Below, piece after piece: positions 25,320-39,181 of a stretch of 64,000 nt of DNA. The position numbers and the translations under genes were made by a program. This stretch comes from Auanema rhodensis (lineage: Eukaryota > Nematoda > Chromadorea > Rhabditida > Rhabditidae): positions 868,001-932,000 of the forward strand of contig OZ059899.1 of the NCBI GenBank assembly GCA_964057225.1. The letters are read 5' to 3'. How positions within the stretch are numbered: position 1 is the first letter of the stretch; every line of letters begins with the position of its first letter. The notes under the pieces were generated by a model. That model was not told where the DNA came from, ran no database searches, and saw only the letters and a program-made list of their open reading frames with translations.

Positions 25320-28300
25320 CAAAAATCCGCATCGAATGCACTATACTACATTGAGAAACGCTTAATACAAAAATTAGTTATGATCGTTTGAAAAATGATG
25401 CATTAGTGTATGTTGAGTTTCCATGTACACTCAACATTGCTTCCAAAAACATTTTGACAAAAATTTTTTCGAAAAATTTCAAGATAATTTAGCGAAAAGT
25501 AGATGTTTTTAGATTCCGTTTTTCAAGGCAAAGACGATGGACAATGTTATTCAACGAAAAAATTAATTCTTCAGGGTGAAAATCGAGGATATAAGTGTGA
25601 ACTTATATCAGTTGATATCTCGGTGCATTTTCAAGCTAGCGCAAATCTGATAACACAGATCGACGCAGCTCAAAAATCCGCATCGAATGCACTATACTAC
25701 ATTAAGAAACGCTTAATACAAAAATTAGTTATGATCGTTTGAAAAATTATGCATTAGTGTATGTTGAGTTTCCATGTACACTCAACATTGCTTCCAAAAA
25801 CATTTTGACAAAAATTTTTTCGAAAAATTTCAAAATAATTTAGCGAAAAGTAGATGTTTTTAGATTCCGTTTTTCAAGGCAAAGACGATGGACAATGTTA
25901 TTCAACGAAAAAAATAATTCTTCAGGGTGAAAATCGAGGATATAAGTGTGAACTTATATCAGTTGATATCTCGGTGCATTTTTAAGCTAGCGCAAATCTG
26001 ATAACACAGATCGACGTAGCTTAAAAATCCGCATCGAATGCACTATACTACATTAAGAAACGCTTAATACAAAAATTAGTTATGATCGTTTGAAAAATGA
26101 TGCATTAGTGTATGTTGAGTTTCCATGTACACTCAACATTGCTTCCAAAAACATTTAGACAAAAATTTTTTTCGAAAAATTTCAAAATAATTTAGCGAAA
26201 AGTAGATGTTTTTAGATTCCGTTTTTCAAGGCAAAGACGATGGACAATGTTATTCATCGAAAAAATTAATTCTTCAGGGTGAAAATCGAGGATATAAGTG
26301 TGAACTTATATCAGTTGATATCTCGGTGCATTTTCAAGCTAGCGCAAATCTGATAACACAGATCGACGCAGCTCAAAAATCCGCATCGAATGCACTATAC
26401 TACATTAAGAAACGCTTAATACAAAAATTAGTTATGATCGTTTGAAAAATGATGCATTAGTGTATGTTGAGTTTCCATGTACACTCAACATTGCTTCCAA
26501 AAACATTTTGACAAAAATTTTCTCGAAAAATTTCAAAATAATTTAGCGAAAAGTAGATGTTTTTAGATTCCGTTTTTCAAGGCAAAGACGATGGACAATG
26601 TTATTCATCGAAAAAATTAATTCTTCAGGGTGAAAATCGAGGATATAAGTGTGAACTTATATCAGTTGATATCTCGGTGCATTTTCAAGCTAGCGCAAAT
26701 CTGATAACACAGATCGACGCAGCTCAAAAATCCGCATCGAATGCACTATACTACATTGAGAAACGCTTAATACAAAAATTAGTTATGATCGTTTGAAAAA
26801 TGATGCATTAGTGTATGTTGAGTTTCCATGTACACTCAACATTGCTTCCAAAAACATTTTGACAAAAATTTTTTCGAAAAATTTCAAAATAATTTAGCAA
26901 AAAGTAGATGTTTTTAGATTCCGTTTTTCAAGGCAAAGACGATGGACAATGTTATTCAACGAAAAAATTAATTCTTCAGGGTGAAAATCGAGGATATAAG
27001 TGTGAACTTATATCAGTTGATATCTCGGTGCATTTTCAAGCTAGCGCAAATCTGATAACACAGATCGACGCAGCTCAAAAATCCGCATCGAATGCACTAT
27101 ACTACATTGAGAAACGCTTAATACAAAAATTAGTTATGATCGTTTGAAAAATGATGCATTAGTGTATGTTGAGTTTCCATGTACACTCAACATTGCTTCC
27201 AAAAACATTTTGACAAAAATTTTTTCGAAAAATTTCAAGATAATTTAGCGAAAAGTAGATGTTTTTAGATTCCGTTTTTCAAGGCAAAGACGATGGACAA
27301 TGTTATTCAACGAAAAAATTAATTCTTCAGGGTGAAAATCGAGGATATAAGTGTGAACTTATATCAGTTGATATCTCGGTGCATTTTCAAGCTAGCGCAA
27401 ATCTGATAACACAGATCGACGCAGCTCAAAAATCCGCATCGAATGCACTATACTACATTAAGAAACGCTTAATACAAAAATTAGTTATGATCGTTTGAAA
27501 AATTATGCATTAGTGTATGTTGAGTTTCCATGTACACTCAACATTGCTTCCAAAAACATTTTGACAAAAATTTTTTCGAAAAATTTCAAAATAATTTAGC
27601 GAAAAGTAGATGTTTTTAGATTCCGTTTTTCAAGGCAAAGACGATGGACAATGTTATTCAACGAAAAAAATAATTCTTCAGGGTGAAAATCGAGGATATA
27701 AGTGTGAACTTATATCAGTTGATATCTCGGTGCATTTTTAAGCTAGCGCAAATCTGATAACACAGATCGACGTAGCTTAAAAATCCGCATCGAATGCACT
27801 ATACTACATTAAGAAACGCTTAATACAAAAATTAGTTATGATCGTTTGAAAAATGATGCATTAGTGTATGTTGAGTTTCCATGTACACTCAACATTGCTT
27901 CCAAAAACATTTAGACAAAAATTTTTTTCGAAAAATTTCAAAATAATTTAGCGAAAAGTAGATGTTTTTAGATTCCGTTTTTCAAGGCAAAGACGATGGA
28001 CAATGTTATTCATCGAAAAAATTAATTCTTCAGGGTGAAAATCGAGGATATAAGTGTGAACTTATATCAGTTGATATCTCGGTGCATTTTCAAGCTAGCG
28101 CAAATCTGATAACACAGATCGACGCAGCTCAAAAATCCGCATCGAATGCACTATACTACATTAAGAAACGCTTAATACAAAAATTAGTTATGATCGTTTG
28201 AAAAATGATGCATTAGTGTATGTTGAGTTTCCATGTACACTCAACATTGCTTCCAAAAACATTTTGACAAAAATTTTCTCGAAAAATTTCAAAATAATTT

Positions 28301-28830
28301 AGCGAAAAGTAGATGTTTTTAGATTCCGTTTTTCAAGGCAAAGACGATGGACAATGTTATTCATCGAAAAAATTAATTCTTCAGGGTGAAAATCGAGGAT
28401 ATAAGTGTGAACTTATATCAGTTGATATCTCGGTGCATTTTCAAGCTAGCGCAAATCTGATAACACAGATCGACGCAGCTCAAAAATCCGCATCGAATGC
28501 ACTATACTACATTGAGAAACGCTTAATACAAAAATTAGTTATGATCGTTTGAAAAATGATGCATTAGTGTATGTTGAGTTTCCATGTACACTCAACATTG
28601 CTTCCAAAAACATTTTGACAAAAATTTTTTCGAAAAATTTCAAAATAATTTAGCAAAAAGTAGATGTTTTTAGATTCCGTTTTTCAAGGCAAAGACGATG
28701 GACAATGTTATTCAACGAAAAAAATAATTCTTCAGGGTGAAAATCGAGGATATAAGTGTGAACTTATATCAGTTGATATCTCGGTGCTTTTTTAAGCTAG
28801 CGCAAATCTGCTAATGCATCATTTTTCAAA
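25320..28830 (+). repeat. 1,756-bp tandem duplication inside the S region
   Basis: Units 25503, 25854, 26206 and 26557 recur as 27259, 27610, 27962 and 28313 (offset 1,756: five monomers, one of 352 bp). The switch lies in the 26908 monomer. It has GAT at codon 4 like 10073 rather than AAT like 25152, but has CAA at codon 57 and AAGATAAT near 27238 like 25152. The exchange point is therefore between about 26918 and 27075. After the second copy the array again runs into an inverted block. Outer limits are approximate. Confidence 0.8.
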
Positions 28831-29224
28831 CAATCATAACTAATTTTTGTATTAAGCGTTTCTCAATGTAGTATAGTGCATTCGATGCGGATTTTTGAGC
28901 TGCGTCGATCTGTGTTATCAGATTTGCGCTAGCTTAAAAAAGCACCGAGATATCAACTGATATAAGTTCACACTTATATCCTCGATTTTCACCCTGAAGA
29001 ATTATTTTTTTCGTTGAATAACATTGTCCATCGTCTTTGCCTTGAAAAACGGAATCTAAAAACATCTACTTTTTGCTAAATTATTTTGAAATTTTTCGAA
29101 AAAATTTTTGTCAAAATGTTTTTGGAAGCAATGTTGAGTGTACATGGAAACTCAACATACACTAATGCATCATTTTTCAAACGATCATAACTAATTTTTG
29201 TATTAAGCGTTTCTCAATGTAGTA
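28505..29224. repeat. Inverted repeat: 306-bp arms, 108-bp spacer (copy 3)
   Basis: The arms are 28505-28810 and 28919-29224 around spacer 28811-28918, as at 799-1518. I saw no arm mismatch. Confidence 0.88.
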
Positions 29225-30137
29225 ATCTAAAAACATCTACTTTTCGCTAAATTATTTTGAAATTTTTCGAAAAAATTTTTGTCAAAATGTTTTTGGAAGC
29301 AATGTTGAGTGTACATGGAAACTCAACATACACTAATGCATCATTTTTCAAACGATCATAACTAATTTTTGTATTAAGCGTTTCTCAATGTAGTATAGTG
29401 CATTCGATGCGGATTTTTAAGCTGCGTCGATCTGTGTTATCAGTTTTGCGCTAGCTTAAAAAAGCACCGAGATATCAACTGATATAAGTTCCCACTTATA
29501 TCCTCGATTTTCACCCTGAAGAATTAATTTTTTCGTTGAATAACATTGTCCATCGTCTTTGCCTTGAAAAACGGAATCTAAAAACATCTACTTTTCGCTA
29601 AATTATTTTGAAATTTTTCGAAAAAATTTTTGTCAAAATGTTTTTGGAAGCAATGTTGAGTGTACATGGAAACTCAACATACACTAATGCATCATTTTTC
29701 AAACGATCATAACTAATTTTTGTATTAAGCGTTTCTCAATGTAGTATAGTGCATTCGATGCGGATTGTTGAGCTGCGTCGATCTGTGTTATCAGATTTGC
29801 GCTAGCTTAAAAATGCACCGAGATATCAACTGATATGAGTTCACACATATATCCTCGATTTTCACCCTGAAGAATTAATTTTTTCGTTGAATAACATTGT
29901 CCATCGTCTTTGCCTTGAAAAAAGGAATCTAAAAACATCTACTTTTTGCTAAATTATTTTGAAATTTTTCGAAAAAATTTTTGTCAAAATGTTTTTGGAA
30001 GCAATGTTGAGTGTACATGGAAACTCAACATACACTAATGCATCATTTTTCAAACGATCATAACTAATTTTTGTATTAAGCGTTTCTCAATGTAGTATAG
30101 TGCATTCGATGCGGATTTTTAAGCTGCGTCGATCTGT
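28811..30137 (-). repeat. Inverted satellite block, copy 3 (1,327 bp)
   Basis: This has the same four junctions as copies 1 and 2 at offset 27,706: left 28810/28811, internal deletion 29224/29225, right 30137 plus the unmatched A. It differs from the others by T at 29916, where copies 1 and 2 have C. That makes this position match the opposite arm. It is preceded by the duplicated S block. Confidence 0.95.
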
Positions 30138-31120
30138 AAGGATATAAGTGGGAACTTATATCAGTTGATATCTCGGTGCTTTTTTAAGCTAGCGCAAAAC
30201 TGATAACACAGATCGACGCAGCTTAAAAATCCGCATCGAATGCACTATACTACATTGAGAAACGCTTAATACAAAAATTAGTTATGATCGTTTGAAAAAT
30301 GATGCATTAGTGTATGTTGAGTTTCCATGTACACTCAACATTGCTTCCAAAAACATTTTGACAAAAATTTTTTCGAAAAATTTCAAAATAATTTAGCAAA
30401 AAGTAGATGTTTTTAGATTCCTTTTTTCAAGGCAAAGACGATGGACAATGTTATTCAACGAAAAAATTAATTCTTCAGGGTGAAAATCGAGGATATATGT
30501 GTGAACTCATATCAGTTGATATCTCGGTGCATTTTTAAGCTAGCGCAAATCTGATAACACAGATCGACGCAGCTCAACAATCCGCATCGAATGCACTATA
30601 CTACATTGAGAAACGCTTAATACAAAAATTAGTTATGATCGTTTGAAAAATGATGCATTAGTGTATGTTGAGTTTCCATGTACACTCAACATTGCTTCCA
30701 AAAACATTTTGACAAAAATTTTTTCGAAAAATTTCAAAATAATTTAGCGAAAAGTAGATGTTTTTAGATTCCGTTTTTCAAGGCAAAGACGATGGACAAT
30801 GTTATTCAACGAAAAAATTAATTCTTCAGGGTGAAAATCGAGGATATAAGTGGGAACTTATATCAGTTGATATCTCGGTGCTTTTTTAAGCTAGCGCAAA
30901 ACTGATAACACAGATCGACGCAGCTCAAAAATCCGCATCGAATGCACTATACTACATTGAGAAACGCTTAATACAAAAATTAGTTATGATCGTTTGAAAA
31001 ATGATGCATTAGTGTATGTTGAGTTTCCATGTACACTCAACATTGCTTCCAAAAACATTTTGACAAAAATTTTTTCGAAAAATTTCAAGATAATTTAGCA
31101 AAAAGTAGATGTTTTTAGAT
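29225..31120. repeat. Long inverted repeat: about 913-bp arms, 70-bp spacer (copy 3)
   Basis: The arms are 29225-30137 (reverse) and 30208-31120 (forward) around spacer 30138-30207. The forward arm has changed relative to copies 1 and 2: CTCAAA near 30924 and AAGATAAT near 31088. The distal end of the hairpin is therefore less perfect, although 29916 now pairs. Confidence 0.82.
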
Positions 31121-31459
31121 TCCGTTTTTCAAGGCAAAGACGATGGACAATGTTATTCAACGAAAAAATTAATTCTTCAGGGTGAAAATTGAGGATATAA
31201 GTGTGAACTTATATCAGTTGATATCTCGGTGCATTTTCAAGCTAGCGCAAATCTGATAACACAGATCGACGCAGCTCAACAATCCGCATCGAATGCACTA
31301 TACTACATTGAGAAACGCTTAATACAAAAATTAGTTATGATCGTTTGAAAAATGATGCATTAGTGTATGTTGAGTTTCCATGTACACTCAACATTGCTTC
31401 CAAAAACATTTTGACAAAAATTTTTTCGAAAAATTTCAAGATAATTTAGCGAAAAGTAG

Positions 31460-34400
31460 ATGTTTTTAGATTCCGTTTTTCAAGGCAAAGACGATGGACA
31501 ATGTTATTCAACGAAAAAATTAATTCTTCAGGGTGAAAATCGAGGATATAAGTGTGAACATATATCAGTTGATATCTCGGTGCATTTTCAAGCTAGCGCA
31601 AATCTGATAACACAGATCGACGCAGCTCAAAAATCCGCATCGAATGCACTATACTACATCGAGAAACGCTTAATACAAAAATTAGTTATGATCGTTTGAA
31701 AAATGATGCATTAGTGTATGTTGAGTTTCCATGTACACTCAACATTGCTTCCAAAAACATTTTGACAAAAATTTTTTCAAAAAATTTCAAGATAATTTAG
31801 CGAAAAGTAGATGTTTTTAGATTCCGTTTTTCAAGGCAAAGACGATGGACAATGTTATTCAACGAAAAAATTAATTCTTCAGGGTGAAAATCGAGGATAT
31901 ATGTGTGAACTCATATCAGTTGATATCTCGGTGCATTTTTAAGCTAGCGCAAATCTGATAACACAGATCGACGCAGCTCAACAATCCGCATCGAATGCAC
32001 TATACTACATTGAGAAACGCTTAATACAAAAATTAGTTATGATCGTTTGAAAAATGATGCATTAGTGTATGTTGAGTTTCCATGTACACTCAACATTGCT
32101 TCCAAAAACATTTTGACAAAAATTTTTTCGAAAAATTTCAAAATAATTTAGCGAAAAGTAGATGTTTTTAGATTCCGTTTTTCAAGGCAAAGACGATGGA
32201 CAATGTTATTCAACGAAAAAATTAATTCTTCAGGGTGAAAATCGAGGATATAAGTGGGAACTTATATCAGTTGATATCTCGGTGCTTTTTTAAGCTAGCG
32301 CAAAACTGATAACACAGATCGACGCAGCTTAAAAATCCGCATCGAATGCACTATACTACATTGAGAAACGCTTAATACAAAAATTAGTTATGATCGTTTG
32401 AAAAATGATGCATTAGTGTATGTTGAGTTTCCATGTACACTCAACATTGCTTCCAAAAACATTTTGACAAAAATTTTTTCGAAAAATTTCAAAATAATTT
32501 AGCGAAAAGTAGATGTTTTTAGATTCCGTTTTTCAAGGCAAAGACGATGGACAATGTTATTCAACGAAAAAATTAATTCTTCAGGGTGAAAATCGAGGAT
32601 ATAAGTGGGAACTTATATCAGTTGATATCTCGGTGCTTTTTTAAGCTAGCGCAAAACTGATAACACAGATCGACGCAGCTTAAAAATCCGCATCGAATGC
32701 ACTATACTACATTGAGAAACGCTTAATACAAAAATTAGTTATGATCGTTTGAAAAATGATGCATTAGTGTATGTTGAGTTTCCATGTACACTCAACATTG
32801 CTTCCAAAAACATTTTGACAAAAATTTTTTCGAAAAATTTCAAAATAATTTAGCGAAAAGTAGATGTTTTTAGATTCCGTTTTTCAAGGCAAAGACGATG
32901 GACAATGTTATTCAACGAAAAAATTAATTCTTCAGGGTGAAAATCGAGGATATAAGTGGGAACTTATATCAGTTGATATCTCGGTGCATTTTTAAGCTAG
33001 CGCAAATCTGATAACACAGATCGACGCAGCTCAACAATCCGCATCGAATGCACTATACTACATTGAGAAACGCTTAATACAAAAATTAGTTATGATCGTT
33101 TGAAAAATGATGCATTAGTGTATGTTGAGTTTCCATGTACACTCAACATTGCTTCCAAAAACATTTTGACAAAAATTTTTTCGAAAAATTTCAAGATAAT
33201 TTAGCGAAAAGTAGATGTTTTTAGATTCCGTTTTTCAAGGCAAAGACGATGGACAATGTTATTCAACGAAAAAATTAATTCTTCAGGGTGAAAATCGAGG
33301 ATATAAGTGTGAACATATATCAGTTGATATCTCGGTGCATTTTCAAGCTAGCGCAAATCTGATAACACAGATCGACGCAGCTCAAAAATCCGCATCGAAT
33401 GCACTATACTACATTGAGAAACGCTTAATACAAAAATTAGTTATGATCGTTTGAAAAATGATGCATTAGTGTATGTTGAGTTTCCATGTACACTCAACAT
33501 TGCTTCCAAAAACATTTTGACAAAAAATTTTTCGAAAAATTTCAAGATAATTTAGCGAAAAGTAGATGTTTTTAGATTCCGTTTTTCAAGGCAAAGACGA
33601 TGGACAATGTTATTCAACGAAAAAATTAATTCTTCAGGGTGAAAATTGAGGATATAAGTGTGAACTTATATCAGTTGATATCTCGGTGCATTTTCAAGCT
33701 AGCGCAAATCTGATAACACAGATCGACGCAGCTCAAAAATCCGCATCGAATGCACTATACTACATTAAGAAACGCTTAATACAAAAATTAGTTATGATCG
33801 TTTGAAAAATGATGCATTAGTGTATGTTGAGTTTCCATGTACACTCAACATTGCTTCCAAAAACATTTTGACAAAAATTTTTTCGAAAAATTTCAAAATA
33901 ATTTAGCAAAAAGTAGATGTTTTTAGATTCCGTTTTTCAAAGCAAAGACGATGGACAATGTTATTCAACGAAAAAAATAATTCTTCAGGGTGAAAATCGA
34001 GGATATAAGTGGGAACTTATATCAGTTGATATCTCGGTGCTTTTTTAAGCTAGCGCAAAACTGATAACACAGATCGACGCAGCTTAAAAATCCGCATCGA
34101 ATGCACTATACTACATTGAGAAACGCTTAATACAAAAATTAGTTATGATCGTTTGAAAAATGATGCATTAGTGTATGTTGAGTTTCCATGTACACTCAAC
34201 ATTGCTTCCAAAAACATTTTGACAAAAATTTTTTCGAAAAATTTCAAAATAATTTAGCAAAAAGTAGATGTTTTTAGATTCCTTTTTTCAAGGCAAAGAC
34301 GATGGACAATGTTATTCAACGAAAAAATTAATTCTTCAGGGTGAAAATCGAGGATATAAGTGTGAACTTATATCAGTTGATATCTCGGTGCTTTTTTAAG

Positions 34401-37400
34401 CTAGCGCAAATCTGATAACACAGATCGACGCAGCTTAAAAATCCGCATCGAATGCACTATACTACATTGAGAAACGCTTAATACAAAAATTAGTTATGAT
34501 CGTTTGAAAAATGATGCATTAGTGTATGTTGAGTTTCCATGTACACTCAACATTGCTTCCAAAAACATTTTGACAAAAATTTTTTCGAAAAATTTCAAAA
34601 TAATTTAGCAAAAAGTAGATGTTTTTAGATTCCGTTTTTCAAGGCAAAGACGATGAACAATGTTATTCAACGAAAAAAATAATTCTTCAGGGTGAAAATC
34701 GAGGATATAAGTGTGAACTTATATCAGTTGATATCTCGGTGCTTTTTTAAGCTAGCGCAAATCTGATAACACAGATCGACGCAGCTTAAAAATCCGCATC
34801 GAATGCACTATACTACATTGAGAAACGCTTAATACAAAAATTAGTTATGATCGTTTGAAAAATGATGCATTAGTGTATGTTGAGTTTCCATGTACACTCA
34901 ACATTGCTTCCAAAAACATTTTGACAAAAATTTTTTCGAAAAATTTCAAGATAATTTAGCGAAAAGTAGATGTTTTTAGATTCCGTTTTTCAAGGCAAAG
35001 ACGATGGACAATGTTATTCAACGAAAAAATTAATTCTTCAGGGTGAAAATCGAGGATATAAGTGTGAACATATATCAGTTGATATCTCGGTGCATTTTCA
35101 AGCTAGCGCAAATCTGATAACACAGATCGACGCAGCTCAAAAATCCGCATCGAATGCACTATACTACATTGAGAAACGCTTAATACAAAAATTAGTTATG
35201 ATCGTTTGAAAAATGATGCATTAGTGTATGTTGAGTTTCCATGTACACTCAACATTGCTTCCAAAAACATTTTGACAAAAATTTTTTCGAAAAATTTCAA
35301 GATAATTTAGCGAAAAGTAGATGTTTTTAGATTCCGTTTTTCAAGGCAAAGACGATGGACAATGTTATTCAACGAAAAAATTAATTCTTCAGGGTGAAAA
35401 TCGAGGATATATGTGTGAACTCATATCAGTTGATATCTCGGTGCATTTTTAAGCTAGCGCAAATCTGATAACACAGATCGACGCAGCTCAACAATCCGCA
35501 TCGAATGCACTATACTACATTGAGAAACGCTTAATACAAAAATTAGTTATGATCGTTTGAAAAATGATGCATTAGTGTATGTTGAGTTTCCATGTACACT
35601 CAACATTGCTTCCAAAAACATTTTGACAAAAATTTTTTCGAAAAATTTCAAAATAATTTAGCGAAAAGTAGATGTTTTTAGATTCCGTTTTTCAAGGCAA
35701 AGACGATGGACAATGTTATTCAACGAAAAAATTAATTCTTCAGGGTGAAAATCGAGGATATAAGTGGGAACTTATATCAGTTGATATCTCGGTGCTTTTT
35801 TAAGCTAGCGCAAAACTGATAACACAGATCGACGCAGCTTAAAAATCCGCATCGAATGCACTATACTACATTGAGAAACGCTTAATACAAAAATTAGTTA
35901 TGATCGTTTGAAAAATGATGCATTAGTGTATGTTGAGTTTCCATGTACACTCAACATTGCTTCCAAAAACATTTTGACAAAAATTTTTTCGAAAAATTTC
36001 AAAATAATTTAGCGAAAAGTAGATGTTTTTAGATTCCGTTTTTCAAGGCAAAGACGATGGACAATGTTATTCAACGAAAAAATTAATTCTTCAGGGTGAA
36101 AATCGAGGATATAAGTGGGAACTTATATCAGTTGATATCTCGGTGCATTTTTAAGCTAGCGCAAATCTGATAACACAGATCGACGCAGCTCAACAATCCG
36201 CATCGAATGCACTATACTACATTGAGAAACGCTTAATACAAAAATTAGTTATGATCGTTTGAAAAATGATGCATTAGTGTATGTTGAGTTTCCATGTACA
36301 CTCAACATTGCTTCCAAAAACATTTTGACAAAAATTTTTTCGAAAAATTTCAAGATAATTTAGCGAAAAGTAGATGTTTTTAGATTCCGTTTTTCAAGGC
36401 AAAGACGATGGACAATGTTATTCAACGAAAAAATTAATTCTTCAGGGTGAAAATCGAGGATATAAGTGTGAACATATATCAGTTGATATCTCGGTGCATT
36501 TTCAAGCTAGCGCAAATCTGATAACACAGATCGACGCAGCTCAAAAATCCGCATCGAATGCACTATACTACATTGAGAAACGCTTAATACAAAAATTAGT
36601 TATGATCGTTTGAAAAATGATGCATTAGTGTATGTTGAGTTTCCATGTACACTCAACATTGCTTCCAAAAACATTTTGACAAAAAATTTTTCGAAAAATT
36701 TCAAGATAATTTAGCGAAAAGTAGATGTTTTTAGATTCCGTTTTTCAAGGCAAAGACGATGGACAATGTTATTCAACGAAAAAATTAATTCTTCAGGGTG
36801 AAAATTGAGGATATAAGTGTGAACTTATATCAGTTGATATCTCGGTGCATTTTCAAGCTAGCGCAAATCTGATAACACAGATCGACGCAGCTCAAAAATC
36901 CGCATCGAATGCACTATACTACATTAAGAAACGCTTAATACAAAAATTAGTTATGATCGTTTGAAAAATGATGCATTAGTGTATGTTGAGTTTCCATGTA
37001 CACTCAACATTGCTTCCAAAAACATTTTGACAAAAATTTTTTCGAAAAATTTCAAAATAATTTAGCAAAAAGTAGATGTTTTTAGATTCCGTTTTTCAAA
37101 GCAAAGACGATGGACAATGTTATTCAACGAAAAAAATAATTCTTCAGGGTGAAAATCGAGGATATAAGTGGGAACTTATATCAGTTGATATCTCGGTGCT
37201 TTTTTAAGCTAGCGCAAAACTGATAACACAGATCGACGCAGCTTAAAAATCCGCATCGAATGCACTATACTACATTGAGAAACGCTTAATACAAAAATTA
37301 GTTATGATCGTTTGAAAAATGATGCATTAGTGTATGTTGAGTTTCCATGTACACTCAACATTGCTTCCAAAAACATTTTGACAAAAATTTTTTCGAAAAA

Positions 37401-38128
37401 TTTCAAAATAATTTAGCAAAAAGTAGATGTTTTTAGATTCCTTTTTTCAAGGCAAAGACGATGGACAATGTTATTCAACGAAAAAATTAATTCTTCAGGG
37501 TGAAAATCGAGGATATAAGTGTGAACTTATATCAGTTGATATCTCGGTGCTTTTTTAAGCTAGCGCAAATCTGATAACACAGATCGACGCAGCTTAAAAA
37601 TCCGCATCGAATGCACTATACTACATTGAGAAACGCTTAATACAAAAATTAGTTATGATCGTTTGAAAAATGATGCATTAGTGTATGTTGAGTTTCCATG
37701 TACACTCAACATTGCTTCCAAAAACATTTTGACAAAAATTTTTTCGAAAAATTTCAAAATAATTTAGCAAAAAGTAGATGTTTTTAGATTCCGTTTTTCA
37801 AGGCAAAGACGATGAACAATGTTATTCAACGAAAAAAATAATTCTTCAGGGTGAAAATCGAGGATATAAGTGTGAACTTATATCAGTTGATATCTCGGTG
37901 CTTTTTTAAGCTAGCGCAAATCTGATAACACAGATCGACGCAGCTCAAAAATCCGCATCGAATGCACTATACTACATTGAGAAACGCTTAATACAAAAAT
38001 TAGTTATGATCGTTTGAAAAATGATGCATTAGTGTATGTTGAGTTTCCATGTACACTCAACATTGCTTCCAAAAACATTTTGACAAAAATTTTTTCGAAA
38101 AATTTCAAGATAATTTAGCAAAAAGTAG
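31460..38128 (+). repeat. 10-monomer and 9-monomer copies of one higher-order repeat
   Basis: 31460-34969 and 34970-38128 run in parallel: open-frame unit with CAT at codon 34, TATATGTG unit, GTGGGAAC unit(s), GTGGG unit with CATTTTTAA, open-frame unit, codon-28 TGA unit, A25 unit, T16 unit, GATGAAC unit. The first copy has one extra GTGGGAAC monomer (32162 and 32513 against 35672). Both carry the AAAAAATTTTTCG marker (about 33520 and 36680). The order matches 4456-7614 of the first domain, so this is a re-amplified derivative of that segment. Confidence 0.82.
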
Positions 38129-39181
38129 ATGTTTTTAGATTCCGTTTTTCAAGGCAAAGACGATGAACAATGTTATTCAACGAAAAAAATAATTCTTCAG
38201 GGTGAAAATCGAGGATATAAGTGGGAACTTATATCAGTTGATATCTCGGTGCTTTTTTAAGCTAGCGCAAAACTGATAACACAGATCGACGCAGCTTAAA
38301 AATCCGCATCGAATGCACTATACTACATTGAGAAACGCTTAATACAAAAATTAGTTATGATCGTTTGAAAAATGATGCATTAGTGTATGTTGAGTTTCCA
38401 TGTACACTCAACATTGCTTCCAAAAACATTTTGACAAAAATTTTTTCGAAAAATTTCAAAATAATTTAGCAAAAAGTAGATGTTTTTAGATTCCGTTTTT
38501 CAAGGCAAAGACGATGAACAATGTTATTCAACGAAAAAAATAATTCTTCAGGGTGAAAATCGAGGATATAAGTGTGAACTTATATCAGTTGATATCTCGG
38601 TGCTTTTTTAAGCTAGCGCAAATCTGATAACACAGATCGACGCAGCTCAAAAATCCGCATCGAATGCACTATACTACATTGAGAAACGCTTAATACAAAA
38701 ATTAGTTATGATCGTTTGAAAAATGATGCATTAGTGTATGTTGAGTTTCCATGTACACTCAACATTGCTTCCAAAAACATTTTGACAAAAATTTTTTCGA
38801 AAAATTTCAAGATAATTTAGCAAAAAGTAGATGTTTTTAGATTCCGTTTTTCAAGGCAAAGACGATGAACAATGTTATTCAACGAAAAAAATAATTCTTC
38901 AGGGTGAAAATCGAGGATATAAGTGGGAACTTATATCAGTTGATATCTCGGTGCTTTTTTAAGCTAGCGCAAAACTGATAACACAGATCGACGCAGCTTG
39001 AAAATCCGCATCGAATGCACTATACTACATTGAGAAACGCTTAATACAAAAATTAGTTATGATCGTTTGAAAAATGATGCATTAGTGTATGTTGAGTTTC
39101 CATGTACACTCAACATTGCTTCCAAAAACATTTTGACAAAAATTTTTTCGAAAAATTTCAAAATAATTTAGCGAAAAGTAG
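37778..39181 (+). repeat. 702-bp dimer repeated twice
   Basis: Units 37778 and 38129 recur as 38480 and 38831. All four have A at position 38 (GATGAAC). The first of each pair has GTGTGAAC and CTCAAA, the second GTGGGAAC and CTTAAA. A private change, CTTGAAAA near 38998, marks the last unit. Confidence 0.8.

Larger units (their letters stand above)
16836..27075 (+). repeat. Large segmental duplication of 1-10240 (offset 16,835)
   Basis: Every diagnostic monomer, the inverted block, the 352-bp unit and the rare markers of 1-10240 recur at +16,835. The only base difference I noticed is G at 6682 versus T at 23517. Identity breaks at T 10241 versus C 27076. The offset equals 48 monomers minus 13 bp, fully explained by the inversion (-12), the 349 and 350 bp units (-3) and two 352 bp units (+2). 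This is a very recent duplication or conversion, unless it is an assembly artefact. Confidence 0.85.
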
